Source: Dentipellis sp. KUC8613
Lineage: Eukaryota; Basidiomycota; Agaricomycetes; Russulales; Hericiaceae
DNA: 56,079 nucleotides
Direction of reading: 5' to 3'
Assembly (NCBI GenBank): GCA_002286715.1
Contig: NSJX01000068.1
Location: 1 to 56,079, forward strand
The notes beneath the pieces are model-generated. The model was not told the DNA's origin and ran no database searches. It saw only the letters and a list, made by a program, of their open reading frames with translations. Of this stretch, positions 36,200 to 46,570 are shown one piece after another. The number at the start of each line of letters is the position of its first letter. Position 1 is the stretch's first letter. A program made the translations under genes and the position numbers.

Positions 36200-37513
36200 C
36201 TACAGCGGAATGCCTAGGAGCAGTCGGTGGTACATAGCGTCCATAGCGAAACAGATCGCAACAAGTTGAAAGATGGATGGCATACCGAAGAAAAACTCGC
36301 CGCAAGTCTTAGGGTTATTGATGTCTGTGTGTGACAAGCGACGCAACACCAGCAGACCTACAAGGGTGATCATGCAATAGAAGGGCGGCCCGTACCCGCC
36401 CCTGACTCCCACGTATCCAAGAATCAAGAAGAACCCCATCGCCGCAGCCGTGCAGAGAGAGATCGTCCACGTTCCAAAGAGGCGGGCCATCGAATATATT
36501 CCCATCTGCTCGTCCTGAAAGCGATCCTAGCGGGCGCAGGAAGTTGTTAAGGGAGATAGCGAATTTTTTAGCCGCGAGCGAGACTGACCTGATGCTGGTA
36601 GATGGTTTCGTAACAGATGGTCCAGAGTGAGGCCGCGATGTGCAGCAATAAGGAAGTGGTCCAGTCCATATGCGGACTCGTGTTAATATCATTCCAGCCC
36701 ATATACGTGCCGATGTTAAACATAAATGCCTGGGGATGTTAGGTGAGCGTGTGAACGTGTTGGCTTTAGCAAACGGACTCACGAGAGGAATGGGCGCAAG
36801 ATTTGTCCAACGCTACGTATACGAGCAGTGATGGAAATATTAGTACTGACATTAATTCGATATAAAATTTTCTACTAACCTTACAGGTAGGATATACGAC
36901 AATCGCAGGCCAAGTTACCATGGACAAGTGCAGGCTGCCGTCAAATGTAAGCGAGAGGACGATCGAGCAGACAGGCCTCTTACGATGTTGGATCGAGGAA
37001 TTTTCTCGCACAGTAGACGCCGAGTGTGACCTGTATAAAAAGGAACAGCCATGCGCGAGGAGGCGAGATCGCGCCTCGGGGGATTGGACGGGCTTGGGTG
37101 CGGGCCACTCGAATGTCGATATCATAGTCCATAATATCATCAACCGTCATTACCTATGTATACGCATACCTCAGCTCTCGCGGCCCATAGACCACTGGAA
37201 TTTAGAATTTGGCTGAGAACATACAAGCGACTGAATACCGAGGCAAAGGGGGATGTATCGGGCGAGGCACTTGAGCACCGCTTGAATGGGAATGTCATAC
37301 TGAACACGATAGGCTGTGAAAACAGACCAGGCTGGAAAGGACACGGTGGATTAGGACTTTCTGTAGAGGTAACGCACAATCTTGCTTACCTGTGGGAGCC
37401 CACGTAGCCCAGAATCCGGGGAGACGGGGATTTGACAGTCGACATAAATCCCAGCATCCCCGAAGCTCCGTGAGAGTAGGCAGTGACAGCAGAGAAGGTT
37501 GTTTGGACGTCAT
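36200..37513 (-). CDS. UbiA-type prenyltransferase or terpene-cyclase-like membrane enzyme, copy D (altered second motif)
   Basis: There are seven exons (37513-37390, 37331-37225, 37153-36984, 36934-36880, 36812-36783, 36729-36589, 36526-36200), lengths 124-107-170-55-30-141-327, giving 317 residues without a stop. The start MTSKQPSLLSLPTLTEL aligns with the other copies. The first aspartate motif is VMTVDDIMDYDIDIRVARTQ. The second reads YETIYQHQDRFQDEQMGIYS: one Asp of the DD pair is Gln and the following Lys is Gln, a departure from copies A-C. Exon 6 also differs (GTYMGWNDIN instead of GTCMGWSDIS). The frame is fully open, so this may be a changed rather than a dead enzyme. DUF6533-C lies upstream on the same strand. 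Confidence 0.9.
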
Positions 37514-37568
37514 CGCGCGAAATGGCCTTCCGATGGTGGATGGGTCGCTCACACTCGTTGTCTGTGGT

Positions 37569-37574
37569 TATATA
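37569..37574 (-). promoter_or_regulatory. TATA box of UbiA-D
   Basis: TATATA sits about 56 bases before the ATG at 37513, as in the other UbiA copies. Confidence 0.55.
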
Positions 37575-37886
37575 CGCCTTTCACCAGAGTTCCACGGCGG
37601 AGATCGGAGGGATTGAACACGGCGCTGCTGTATTCAACTTGTCTCGTTATTGGATTTCCTAGGAAGGGGACATCCGCGCGCCAAACGTACCTATCAAACC
37701 TCGGGCACGAGGTGTTGGGGACTCAAAAACGATGAGCGACGATTGACACACTGTGATGGCACGACAATGGCAGTAGTATCTGAACCCGATCTTCCGGATG
37801 TCACCTGTGCAAGAAACGGCAGATGTATAGAGTAAGAAAGTATACAAAACAACTTAGATGATCGTTCTTCCAAATCATGCATCGAA

Positions 37887-39659
37887 TTAGGCTACCAAGA
37901 GTGTTGGATCCTCTTGCAAATTCCTCAGCTCATACAAATCGTCTGAGGGCGACCGTGGGTGCCCGTGAACCATCCCCCGATGTTCCTCAAATGTGCTGAT
38001 GCTCCAAGGAATCACTGAATTCACGTGGCTGGCACGCTTGAGGTTCAGCGTGATTCGGTTCACCATGATAGATGATATACTGCGAAGACTGTCAGCTCAA
38101 CGTAATGGTCAGGAAGATACTCCAGGCGTACATCATCGCTGACCTGTCACATGATTTATTAGTAAATAGCTTTTGGTGGGCGCCCCGCTCGTTGACTTAC
38201 TGGTTATGCAGGAATTTAAGGCCGGACTGGAACGAACGGAGAGGTCAGCATCGGTATAGGGGAAATGCGGTCGACTCACGCGTGCATGCAGCACCAGAAG
38301 CAGCCAAACCAAGTTCGAAAAGAAGAGCACAAAAAAGTACAATATTCCATCCTTCTGGATAATGTGAAGCATGCCTTTCACCTGTGTCTGCCTAAGTGCT
38401 CTCGTGGTTGTGACGATGATAATGAGGAAAACCACGATATCGAAAGCGAGACTGATGCACAGGAACGCCTCTACCCACGGGGTGCTAGAACGGGAGTCAG
38501 CACGCCCATGGCACGGAAAAGAGGCACATGATGGACACTTGCACAGTCAGCGCGGATATAAAGATGCACACTAAACCCGATTGATCGTCAGAGATAGGTC
38601 AAGGCGGGTCCCATTCAGATACTCACCATGAAACGGATCAATGTTAGGTAATGTAGGAAGGGGCGGAATGCTGACACCTCGCCGAGACAACAATAGGGCT
38701 GGGAGATCAGTCCCCTTGGAAGACTACAGAGTCCAGATTCTTAGTGTAAGAATATACGAGCGAGACGATACACTTACCTGCGACATGACATAGACGGCAA
38801 TCCCCCACTGCCAGAGAATTACCAAAGCCGTAAACACTGGAACCGCTTTATTCTTTTTCGTGATAGCGTAGACCCTGTTCAAAATTGGCGAACCTGGTCA
38901 ATGTTGAAGGAAGTCGGAGCATACCTTAGAGCCAAGAAAATCTCCCCGACTGTGGTAAGGAGTGTCGTTTCGAAGGTCTCCATGAACCCGTATCGCGCGC
39001 ACCTACATCTGTGTGTAAGATCACTTATACATCCTCGACGGCATTGCAACGTACACCTAGAAAAACTGTCAGAAACGCGAAGATGTGATTGAGAATTGGC
39101 TAACATCCAAGTTCCATGCACTGAGGAAGTATGCTTCGGAGACGTCAGCCGATATCTCAATAAGCACTCGATGATACCAACTGACCGAAGAGTGATAGAA
39201 TGATAGAAACCGGTGTGAAGTACCGATTCTTTCGGGAGATGAGTCGTTGAACCCTTAGAAGTGGATGAACATGCTTACTACAAGGTAAAGGTAGAATACT
39301 AAAACACGATTAATATCTGCACGTTCTTGAGAATAGGTAGAGGCTTACTGTATGACTTCTTGCCCTCATACGCATACGCAACCTGACGCCGACATAAGAA
39401 CAGCATATGAATACTCGAACTACGATACGTACCTCGTCACCCAGCGTTAGGAAGTAGTCATATGCCCAAAGAGCCGAAGTTGCGACATAGTATAACTTGG
39501 AAAAAGCTAGAGTCATGCTAATGTGCTGATGAATGTGTAAAGCGGCTACCTTCTGGGCGAACCTAGTAGATTTCAGTACAGACCAATGACTCGAAGGGTA
39601 AGAATGACGTACAAGTCTGAAGCAAGACGAATAATCGAATCATTGAGAGCGTCGGCCAT
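37887..39659 (-). CDS. DUF6533 seven-helix membrane protein C
   Basis: It starts at 39659 with MADALNDSIIRLASDL, followed by the 13-nt microexon FAQK and the hallmark LWAYDYFLTLGDE. VAYAYEGKKSY, a 20-nt microexon (IFYLYLV) and NRYFTPVSIILSLF follow, then YFLSAWNLD and ARYGFMETFETTLLTTVGEI. A helix with ILWQWGIAVYVMSQ and a loop rich in PPLPTL come next, then a helix after TPWVEAFLCISLAFDIVVFL. The final exon MVNRITLNLKR has a tail ending NLQEDPTLLVA at 37887. It shares the full exon plan with copies A and B. One small exon, before ARYGF, cannot be fixed by eye. It lies upstream of UbiA-D on the same strand with a gap of about 370 bases. Function is unknown. Confidence 0.75.
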
Positions 39660-41222
39660 TTCGGAGAAATGTGAAGAACGGATCTCCTAAGACTGGGGAA
39701 GTAATGCTTAGTTAGCCCGAGAAGAAGGCGACGTTTTAATGCGACAGCAAAAAAAAAAAGCAAGAACATGGGACAGATCACTAACATCTCGCGAGTAGGA
39801 TTCGGGAACAATCTTTCTCAGTCCTCTATTTTGTTCTCACAGCCGCCGTGGGCCATTGGCAGAACAAGAATGATATCAAAAGACTTTCAACGACAACGCG
39901 TCAGCCTAAAGACCACGAGAGGCTTCAGAATCACGGTCTGCGAACGATGCCATCCAGCGACTTCACCCTCCACGAGGGAGCGATATATCGTTGGACGTAT
40001 TGGTTGACGGAGCGTGAGTCGGAAAGAAGATATCATGGGTTTTCAATTGCCAGGACGGTTTTCCTGGCCGGAACAAGAGGTACGACTTCGAGCGACACGT
40101 AGAATGGCAGGTCAAAGAGCAAGAATACGTCGACGTACGAGAATGATGGATTCGCCAACTCGTGAGATCATGCGAATCCCGTTTCACCTGTTCGTCAGAA
40201 AATCTGTTATTCCGACCATCAGCGGCTCGTCCATTGTAGGAGAATCCATGTATTCACATCATATCGCTCCGCGTGGTCAATGCGTCCATCAGTGTCGAAT
40301 CCCATGCTACGACGACCCAGGGAAATGTGATAGGAGGCGGTCGCCTTTGAGCATGGAAAGAGTGTTGTCCTAGCTTCGACGTTTCAGATTATAACCTTCA
40401 ATTTCGGCCTTCCAAGCTTGAAGACCGTAGCCGAAGGATCCTGCGAAAATGGAGCATGACATACAATCAACGAATCGTAAAGATTAAGCACCCCAATTCA
40501 TACACATCGCACCAAGAGTCAGACGTGCCGAATGAATATTGATCCTCGAAGCAGTGTCGAGATTGCCGCCGTTGCTTGTGGATGATCAGCGACCGGGGAG
40601 CGAGCTCGGCCGACAACATCGGTGAAAGCCAAGTGTCAGTGTCTTTGTCGCTGTCACGAGCTTCGAAGAGCAAGACAGTCACTAAAATCCTTTCAGAGAC
40701 TCCGACGGACCGCGCGGACAGCGAGCGCTACGTGTAACGCAGTAAGCGCGCGATCAAAGATTCTTTAGTCGAGCCGCGTTCTTGAAGCGCCGGGGCTGTC
40801 GTTCTCAACATTCCACAGAAATGTACATGCGTGTTCACGGTCAATCTGCCGAGCATACGGACATGCGGGCATCAAAGACGGCATCAACATCGGACGGATT
40901 CGTCGTTGTGGGATACATTACCATCCAGGGAACAAGCCACCACCGCCTCGTCACACCGTAAAGAGCTCACTCATTTCGAGTTTCAGGGGAAACAGGGGGA
41001 CTGCCAGAGGCCTCGCCCCTGATATGAAGGATCTAGGGTGGGTTCTTCGCATGGTCGTCTTCTATGAACCCATCCATCTCCCCACCATCTCTTGCCTAAC
41101 GCGTACGAGAACTGGTATCCGTCTTCTCAGCGTCCTTCACATAAAGCCAGGTTGACGTTAAATTCAGGTGAGTCCCCATCCACATCCCCACGCATCCGTC
41201 GTCCGACACTTCCTGCTTCAAC
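39660..41222. other. Intergenic between DUF6533-C and OMT4
   Basis: These two genes diverge, so both promoters lie here. Short frames at 39.8-40.7 kb carry no motifs. A homopolymer A run occurs at about 39750. Confidence 0.4.
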
Positions 41223-43194
41223 ATGACTTCTCCCCGCCAGCTTGTAGATGTAATATTGTCGTCCTTGGCCACGCTGGATAAGGCATGTGCCAGCGGAGGC
41301 TTCCAGATCCCCACCCTCGAGGAACCCTTCGCGCCTCCGTCCGAGGCATTTCGTGCCGATCCCACGGCTGCATTTGCCGCCCACACCATTAGCGCTGCGG
41401 CTTTGCAGCTCGCTGCTATCTTGACTCCGCCCCAAGTCTCCTTGTACCATGCTGTCGGCGGTGTACGTATTCTATGTCATATATTGCATTGTTGTCCTTA
41501 CTCGCCCGTACAGCACTTCAGATCCGCCGCCATCAGAGCTTGTCTTGAGTGTGAGTGCTAGAACTTATCTGTTTGTCGAGAGAATGCCCATAAAGTCGCC
41601 TTAATCAGCAAACGTCACGGAGATTCTCCGCGAGGCCGGCACTCAGGTTAGTCCTGTGCATCGCTGGACGAACTACGCGCGCTCTGACCCCTGATACTTG
41701 CAGGGACTTCACGTCAACGACATTGCGGCCAAGAACGGACAGGATGCGGGCAAGCTTGGTGAGCCTTGTGTTCTGATCTTACCTGCGTTGTGCGGATAGC
41801 TCATCGCGTTGATGCAGGACGCTTCCTCCGCTTCCTCTCAGTGAACCACATCTATCGCGAAGTGTCTCCTGACGTATTCGCTAACACGCGCATCTCGAGC
41901 ATGATGGACACTATGAAATCGACCGCAGACATCAAAGCCGAGTACGTCCCGGGACATGCCCTTCTTGCATGGTGCTGTCTAACAATTTCCCTCGCGCAGT
42001 CCTGAGAGCAAGTACGATGGCACAGTTGGCCTTTCTGCTCTTGCAAGTCACCAGTGAGTGGCTTGTGTTTCTTTGCTGTGCGATACATGCTGACCTCGCT
42101 CTAGTCTCGACGAGCCATTCAAGGCATCCTCTTACGCTTGGGAGACGCTATCCGACCCCAAGACCAGCCACTCGGGCGATCCCGCCGCGTCTGCGTTCTC
42201 CCGTGCGTTCGGCACGAAGGAGACGCTCTGGGAGTTCTTTGAGCGCCCTGATCAGAAGTATCGCCAGCGCCGCTTCGATGCGGGCATGCAGGGCATCTTG
42301 GCACTGCAGCCTGCGGACGCTATCTTGGCCGGTGCGCTATATCGTCCTGTAAAATTTGGGTCAAGAGGTCGACTAACTTCATCTGATAGCCTACGAGTGG
42401 AAGGATCTCCCCCCGAAGTCTCTCGTGGTAGATGTCGGCGGTGGGGTCGGCGCGTCTGCGTTCCCTCTCGCCAGAGACTTCCCTGGTCTGAAGGTGGCCG
42501 TTCAAGACAGGCCCGACGTGATTGAGAATGCGAAGAAGGTACGTTTTCGCGCACTGACTTCTCACGCCATATCCTAGAATACTGACCTGACCGAACAGGT
42601 ATGGGCGACGAAGATGCCCCAGGCGGTGACCTCGGGCACTGTGCTGCTAGAAGGTACGCACTTCGCCCGCAACTCCACACCCATACTGACCAGCCCGATA
42701 GTGCAAGACTTCTTCAACCCCCAGCCTAAGCGCGAGGTGTCCATCTTCCTGCTGAAGCAGATCCTGCACGACTGGTCCGACGAGTACTGCACGAAGATCC
42801 TCAAACGCCTGCGCGACGCCGCGAGCTCTGGGACGAAGTTGATCGTCGTGGACAGCATCATGCCGTACGCGTGCCACGATCCCAGCGCGGATGGCGGCAA
42901 GGGCGTGCCGGGACAGGTGCCGATCGAGGCGCCTGCGCCCCTGCTCGCGAACTTTGGCGCCGTCAACGAGATGGGGTACAACGCCGACATCGATGTGAGT
43001 TCCAGTCTAGCCTCCGCAGTCCGCATTCTCATGCCTCCCTCGTGGCGCAGATGTTTGTGGTATTCAATTCGCAGGAACGCACGTTCCACCACTTCGAGCG
43101 CCTCCTGCGCGCGACAGGCTGGAAGCTGACGGTGGTGCGTCGCAACCACGGAGACAGCACGTTCCTCCAGAGCATCGAGGCTGTTCCAATCTAA
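41223..43194 (+). CDS. SAM-dependent O-methyltransferase OMT4 (COMT-like)
   Basis: There are eleven exons with the same lengths as OMT1 and OMT2 (240-37-38-55-124-54-227-149-55-293-144), from 41223 (MTSPRQLVDVILSSL) to SIEAVPI at 43194, 471 residues. Exons begin at 41223, 41514, 41609, 41704, 41818, 42000, 42105, 42390, 42599, 42702 and 43051. The SAM loop is VVDVGGGVGASAFPLARDF and the catalytic segment is LHDWSDEYCTKIL. It is a clearly older paralogue of the OMT1/OMT2 pair. One difference may matter: the segment that reads VESIMPYAC in the pair is VDSIMPYAC here, replacing the conserved Glu by Asp next to the active site. P450-2 follows in the same direction after about 870 bases. Substrate is unknown. 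Confidence 0.93.
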
Positions 43195-44000
43195 TCTTCT
43201 GTGTCTGTACGTTGGCTGAATCCGTCCTCTTGTGAAACGCTCTGTAGACTGTTACTGTGACTCGACGTACGTGCATGTGTAGTGTTTCGTGTTGTTAGAC
43301 ATCGTATGGAATGAATGAATATGTATTTGGGCGTTATGCATCGATCTAGCTCAGCCGAACGCCATTTTATAGACGGGTCTGGTCCAAGGGTTCAAGGAGG
43401 GCGTGTCGGCTCGCCACCATGCGTCTACAACCTTTACGTTTGATGACTAAGCGTCGGGAATGTCCATTGAGCCCCCGGACACGGTTTCAAGACCCCGGGC
43501 TCCTTTGCACTGGCCAGAAGAACACGTCCGCCACCAAACTGCGTTGGACTCGCGATCGTATAACAGGTATCAGTGAAAGTGAGTCCTAAGTCCTAAAATT
43601 CGCTGCAGGTGTCTGTACACTGATATTAGCATATTATATCAATTCTTCCAAAGATCCTTGGAGCCTCCGTCAAATGCTATGTCTTCGCTGCTCAGGGCAA
43701 ACCAAAGACTAGAGTTGAATCGATACCATCATTGCCTGATCATCGCTGCAGCTTTCTAATGTTCAATCTGTATTATTACACCCAGCAAAAGTCTCCAAAT
43801 CACCGGCCTATGCATTCTATTCGCACTGACAGCATCTGATGAAAGAAACCACCAAGGATTCGCCCATCTCATGTGTGTTTGCTCCATTTATTGTTTTCCT
43901 CCCTTCAATTCGTAGCCTTCTGTCATCACTCACGAGATGGGTACCCCCCTTTCTGGAGGAAAATGCAATTCCCGATCCACACGCCACAAATTATTGAGCC
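43195..44000. other. Intergenic between OMT4 and P450-2
   Basis: This holds the OMT4 3' flank and the P450-2 upstream region. No coding signal is supported. Confidence 0.45.
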
Positions 44001-44004
44001 TCCA

Positions 44005-44013
44005 TATAAAAAA
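44005..44013 (+). promoter_or_regulatory. TATA box of P450-2
   Basis: TATAAAAAA lies about 60 bases before the start codon at 44067. Confidence 0.55.
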
Positions 44014-44066
44014 GGAGCCTCGCTTCGCATCTACTAGTGCCCGAATGCTAATTCCTCGATCCCGCC

Positions 44067-46322
44067 ATGCCAATATTCGCTATATCCATCGCTGTGATCA
44101 TTATTTTACCTCTTTTTCTATGGCTTGTTCGAGGGCGCCAACGTACACTACCCTTCCCTCCCGGCCCACCCGGTTTGCCTCTAGTCGGCAACGCTCTGAA
44201 CATGCCCGCCAACCAGGAATGGAAGGAATTTGCGCGTTGGGGGGATAAATACGGTATGAATACCTTTGCCCCTACTTTTATTCATCTGACCAGTGATTCA
44301 ACTCTCAGGCTCAATTCTACACGTTTCACTCTTCGGCCAACACCTCATCATCCTCGACACTCTGGAGGTTTCATCTGCGTTGCTTGACAAGAGAAGCAAC
44401 ATATACTCTGACCGGCCTTCGCTGTACGTGGCGGGTGAGGTTATGGGATTTACCTCGACGCTCGCTCTCTTGCCATACGGACCGCGCATGCGCGAATCCC
44501 GCCGGCTCATGCATCGCCTCTTTGGAACGGAGGATAATCTGCAGCCGTATCATGCCTCCATTGAAGCTGCAACATCACGACTCTTGGTGCGGCTACTCGG
44601 CGCACCAGAGAAATTTCGTGAAAACCTTCGCCTGTGAGTCTATGTTTGGACATCGGCTACTATAGCAGTTGCGGTATATTCTTCAGGTCGGTATATCTGA
44701 TTCATGTTCCCAGGAATGCTGGAGCGATTATCCTTGGGATTTCGCATGGTTATAAGGTCAAGGATAAGGACGACCCGTTCGTCCGTCTAACCAAGCTCGG
44801 GACGGAAGCTTTCTCCCAAGCCCTCCGCCCAGGCGCCTTTCTCGCAGATCTCCTCCCCATACGTATACCCACCGTTTTCCGTCTACAGTACGCTCTTATC
44901 ACTGACCACCCATCGCAGTGCGCTACGTGCCAGATTGGGCCCCTGGAACAGCGTGGAAGCAGAAGGCCCAGGAATGGGCTGCGACCGCGAACGATATGGT
45001 CCGCCTCCCACATGAATATGTCAAGACACAGATGGCACGTCATGTCCTCCTTGACCTCGCGCATAACCATATATATCCGACTCACTGGCGTACCGCGCGT
45101 TTAGCAAAAAGGGACTGCGCTTCCTTCCTTTACGCTCACGGAACTCCTGCAAGGCGCTGAGGAAACGGGTGGGAGACGTGAGGAAGATGTCATGTGGGCG
45201 GCTTCGGGAATCGTGGGGGGTGCGTCGGTGCCCATGTGCTTCGCATCCTGCTCTCACTTTCAGTCCATGATCAATTTCTTATGCCATCCCAGGCGGATCG
45301 GATACCGTACGTGTGCATTATTCTTGCGACCTGTCCGACTTCTCGTCAGCTTGAGGCCAATCCACCACGCAGGCCGTTTCCGCCAGCACCTCATTCTTCC
45401 TTGCCATGGTCCTTTACCCCGACGTACAGCGCGAAGCTCAGGCCGAGCTTGACGCTATTGTCGGTTCTGAACGCCTGCCCTGCCTCGCTGATCGCGCACG
45501 CCTTCCGTACATCGATGCCCTGGTCAAAGAAGTACTGCGCTGGAACCCCATCTTCCCCCTCGGTACGATTTCGCTGTTTTCATTGCGCTACCAATACTAA
45601 TCGTACACATGCATATACAGGTGGTCCGCATTGTCTGATGGAGGATGACGTGTACAATGGCTATCATATTCCTAAGGGCTCGACCGTCATTGCGAATATT
45701 TGGTACGCCGTTCCGCCCCGTTGCTCTGCTGTATTTCCGTTTATCTGCCTTATTACCTGTCAACAGGAAAATATTGCACGACGAGGAGAGATACAATAAC
45801 CCGATGTCATTCAAGCCCGAGCGCTTCCTCGACAGTCCCGGGAAGCCTGCAGAATTCGACCCACGGGGAATCGCATTTGGATTTGGGAGACGGTATGCAG
45901 TCGCCTTGGCCTTGTCTTCCATGCTATTCTTTCTTACGCAGATCGGTCTTTCCGTAGAAGCTGCCCCGGTAAACGAATAGCCACCCTTTCTCTCGGTTTG
46001 AAAAGACGCTGACAGTCATTGCGGTATGCGCATACGCTGTACAGGAATGATACTTGCAGAAGCCTCGCTCTTCATGACGTGCGCGATGGTGCTCTCCGTG
46101 TTCGACATTTCTGCCTCAGACGATAACCCTATAACGGAGCCCCTCGAATACTCAGATGGAGTAATGAGGTGCACCGAACTTCATCTACGATTGTGATATG
46201 AACGAGCTAACTGGTACCACGCCGCCCGTAGTCATCCTCCTCCATTCAAGTGCAATATCGTCCCTCGGACGGAATCGGCTGTGGCACTGATACAGACGAT
46301 CGGAGAAGACAGGGACGCGTAA
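44067..46322 (+). CDS. Cytochrome P450 monooxygenase 2
   Basis: Twelve exons with lengths 187-325-149-116-115-14-190-82-126-11-124-91 total 1530 bases, or 509 residues, in one open frame. The anchor helix [19 protein letters not shown] is followed by the hinge [16 protein letters not shown]. The I-helix centre GGSDT is on a 14-nt exon (45293-45306). The K-helix reads KEVLRWNP, then FKPERF. The haem loop FGFGRRSCPG is completed by an 11-nt exon (45958-45968), and the end is [15 protein letters not shown]. The intron after exon 4 starts with GC (ATG|GCACGT at 45035) and ends TTTAG, a GC-AG intron. Without that intron the frame does not continue, and the same position in P450-1 has a normal GT. 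It is a paralogue of P450-1, downstream of OMT4 in the same direction, and a candidate tailoring oxygenase for the cluster. Confidence 0.9.
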
Positions 46323-46570
46323 TTGGACACGCGACGCGAAATGTGGTTCTATCGCAAACGAGCGAGTGTTGGACTGCTCGTAGGACGACGGTTGGTGTAC
46401 CAGGTCTTCAATTCTGAAGGTGGTTCGGAGTGGCCAATGGGCTATCGGGTGCATGCATTTGGCTGCAGTGGGTACATGTATTTTGTGGATATCAGTATGT
46501 CTATAAGGTGATACATGGAGTACACATCTAGTTTCTTTCTCTTCTATTCTCCCGCTATCGTCGAAGTCCC

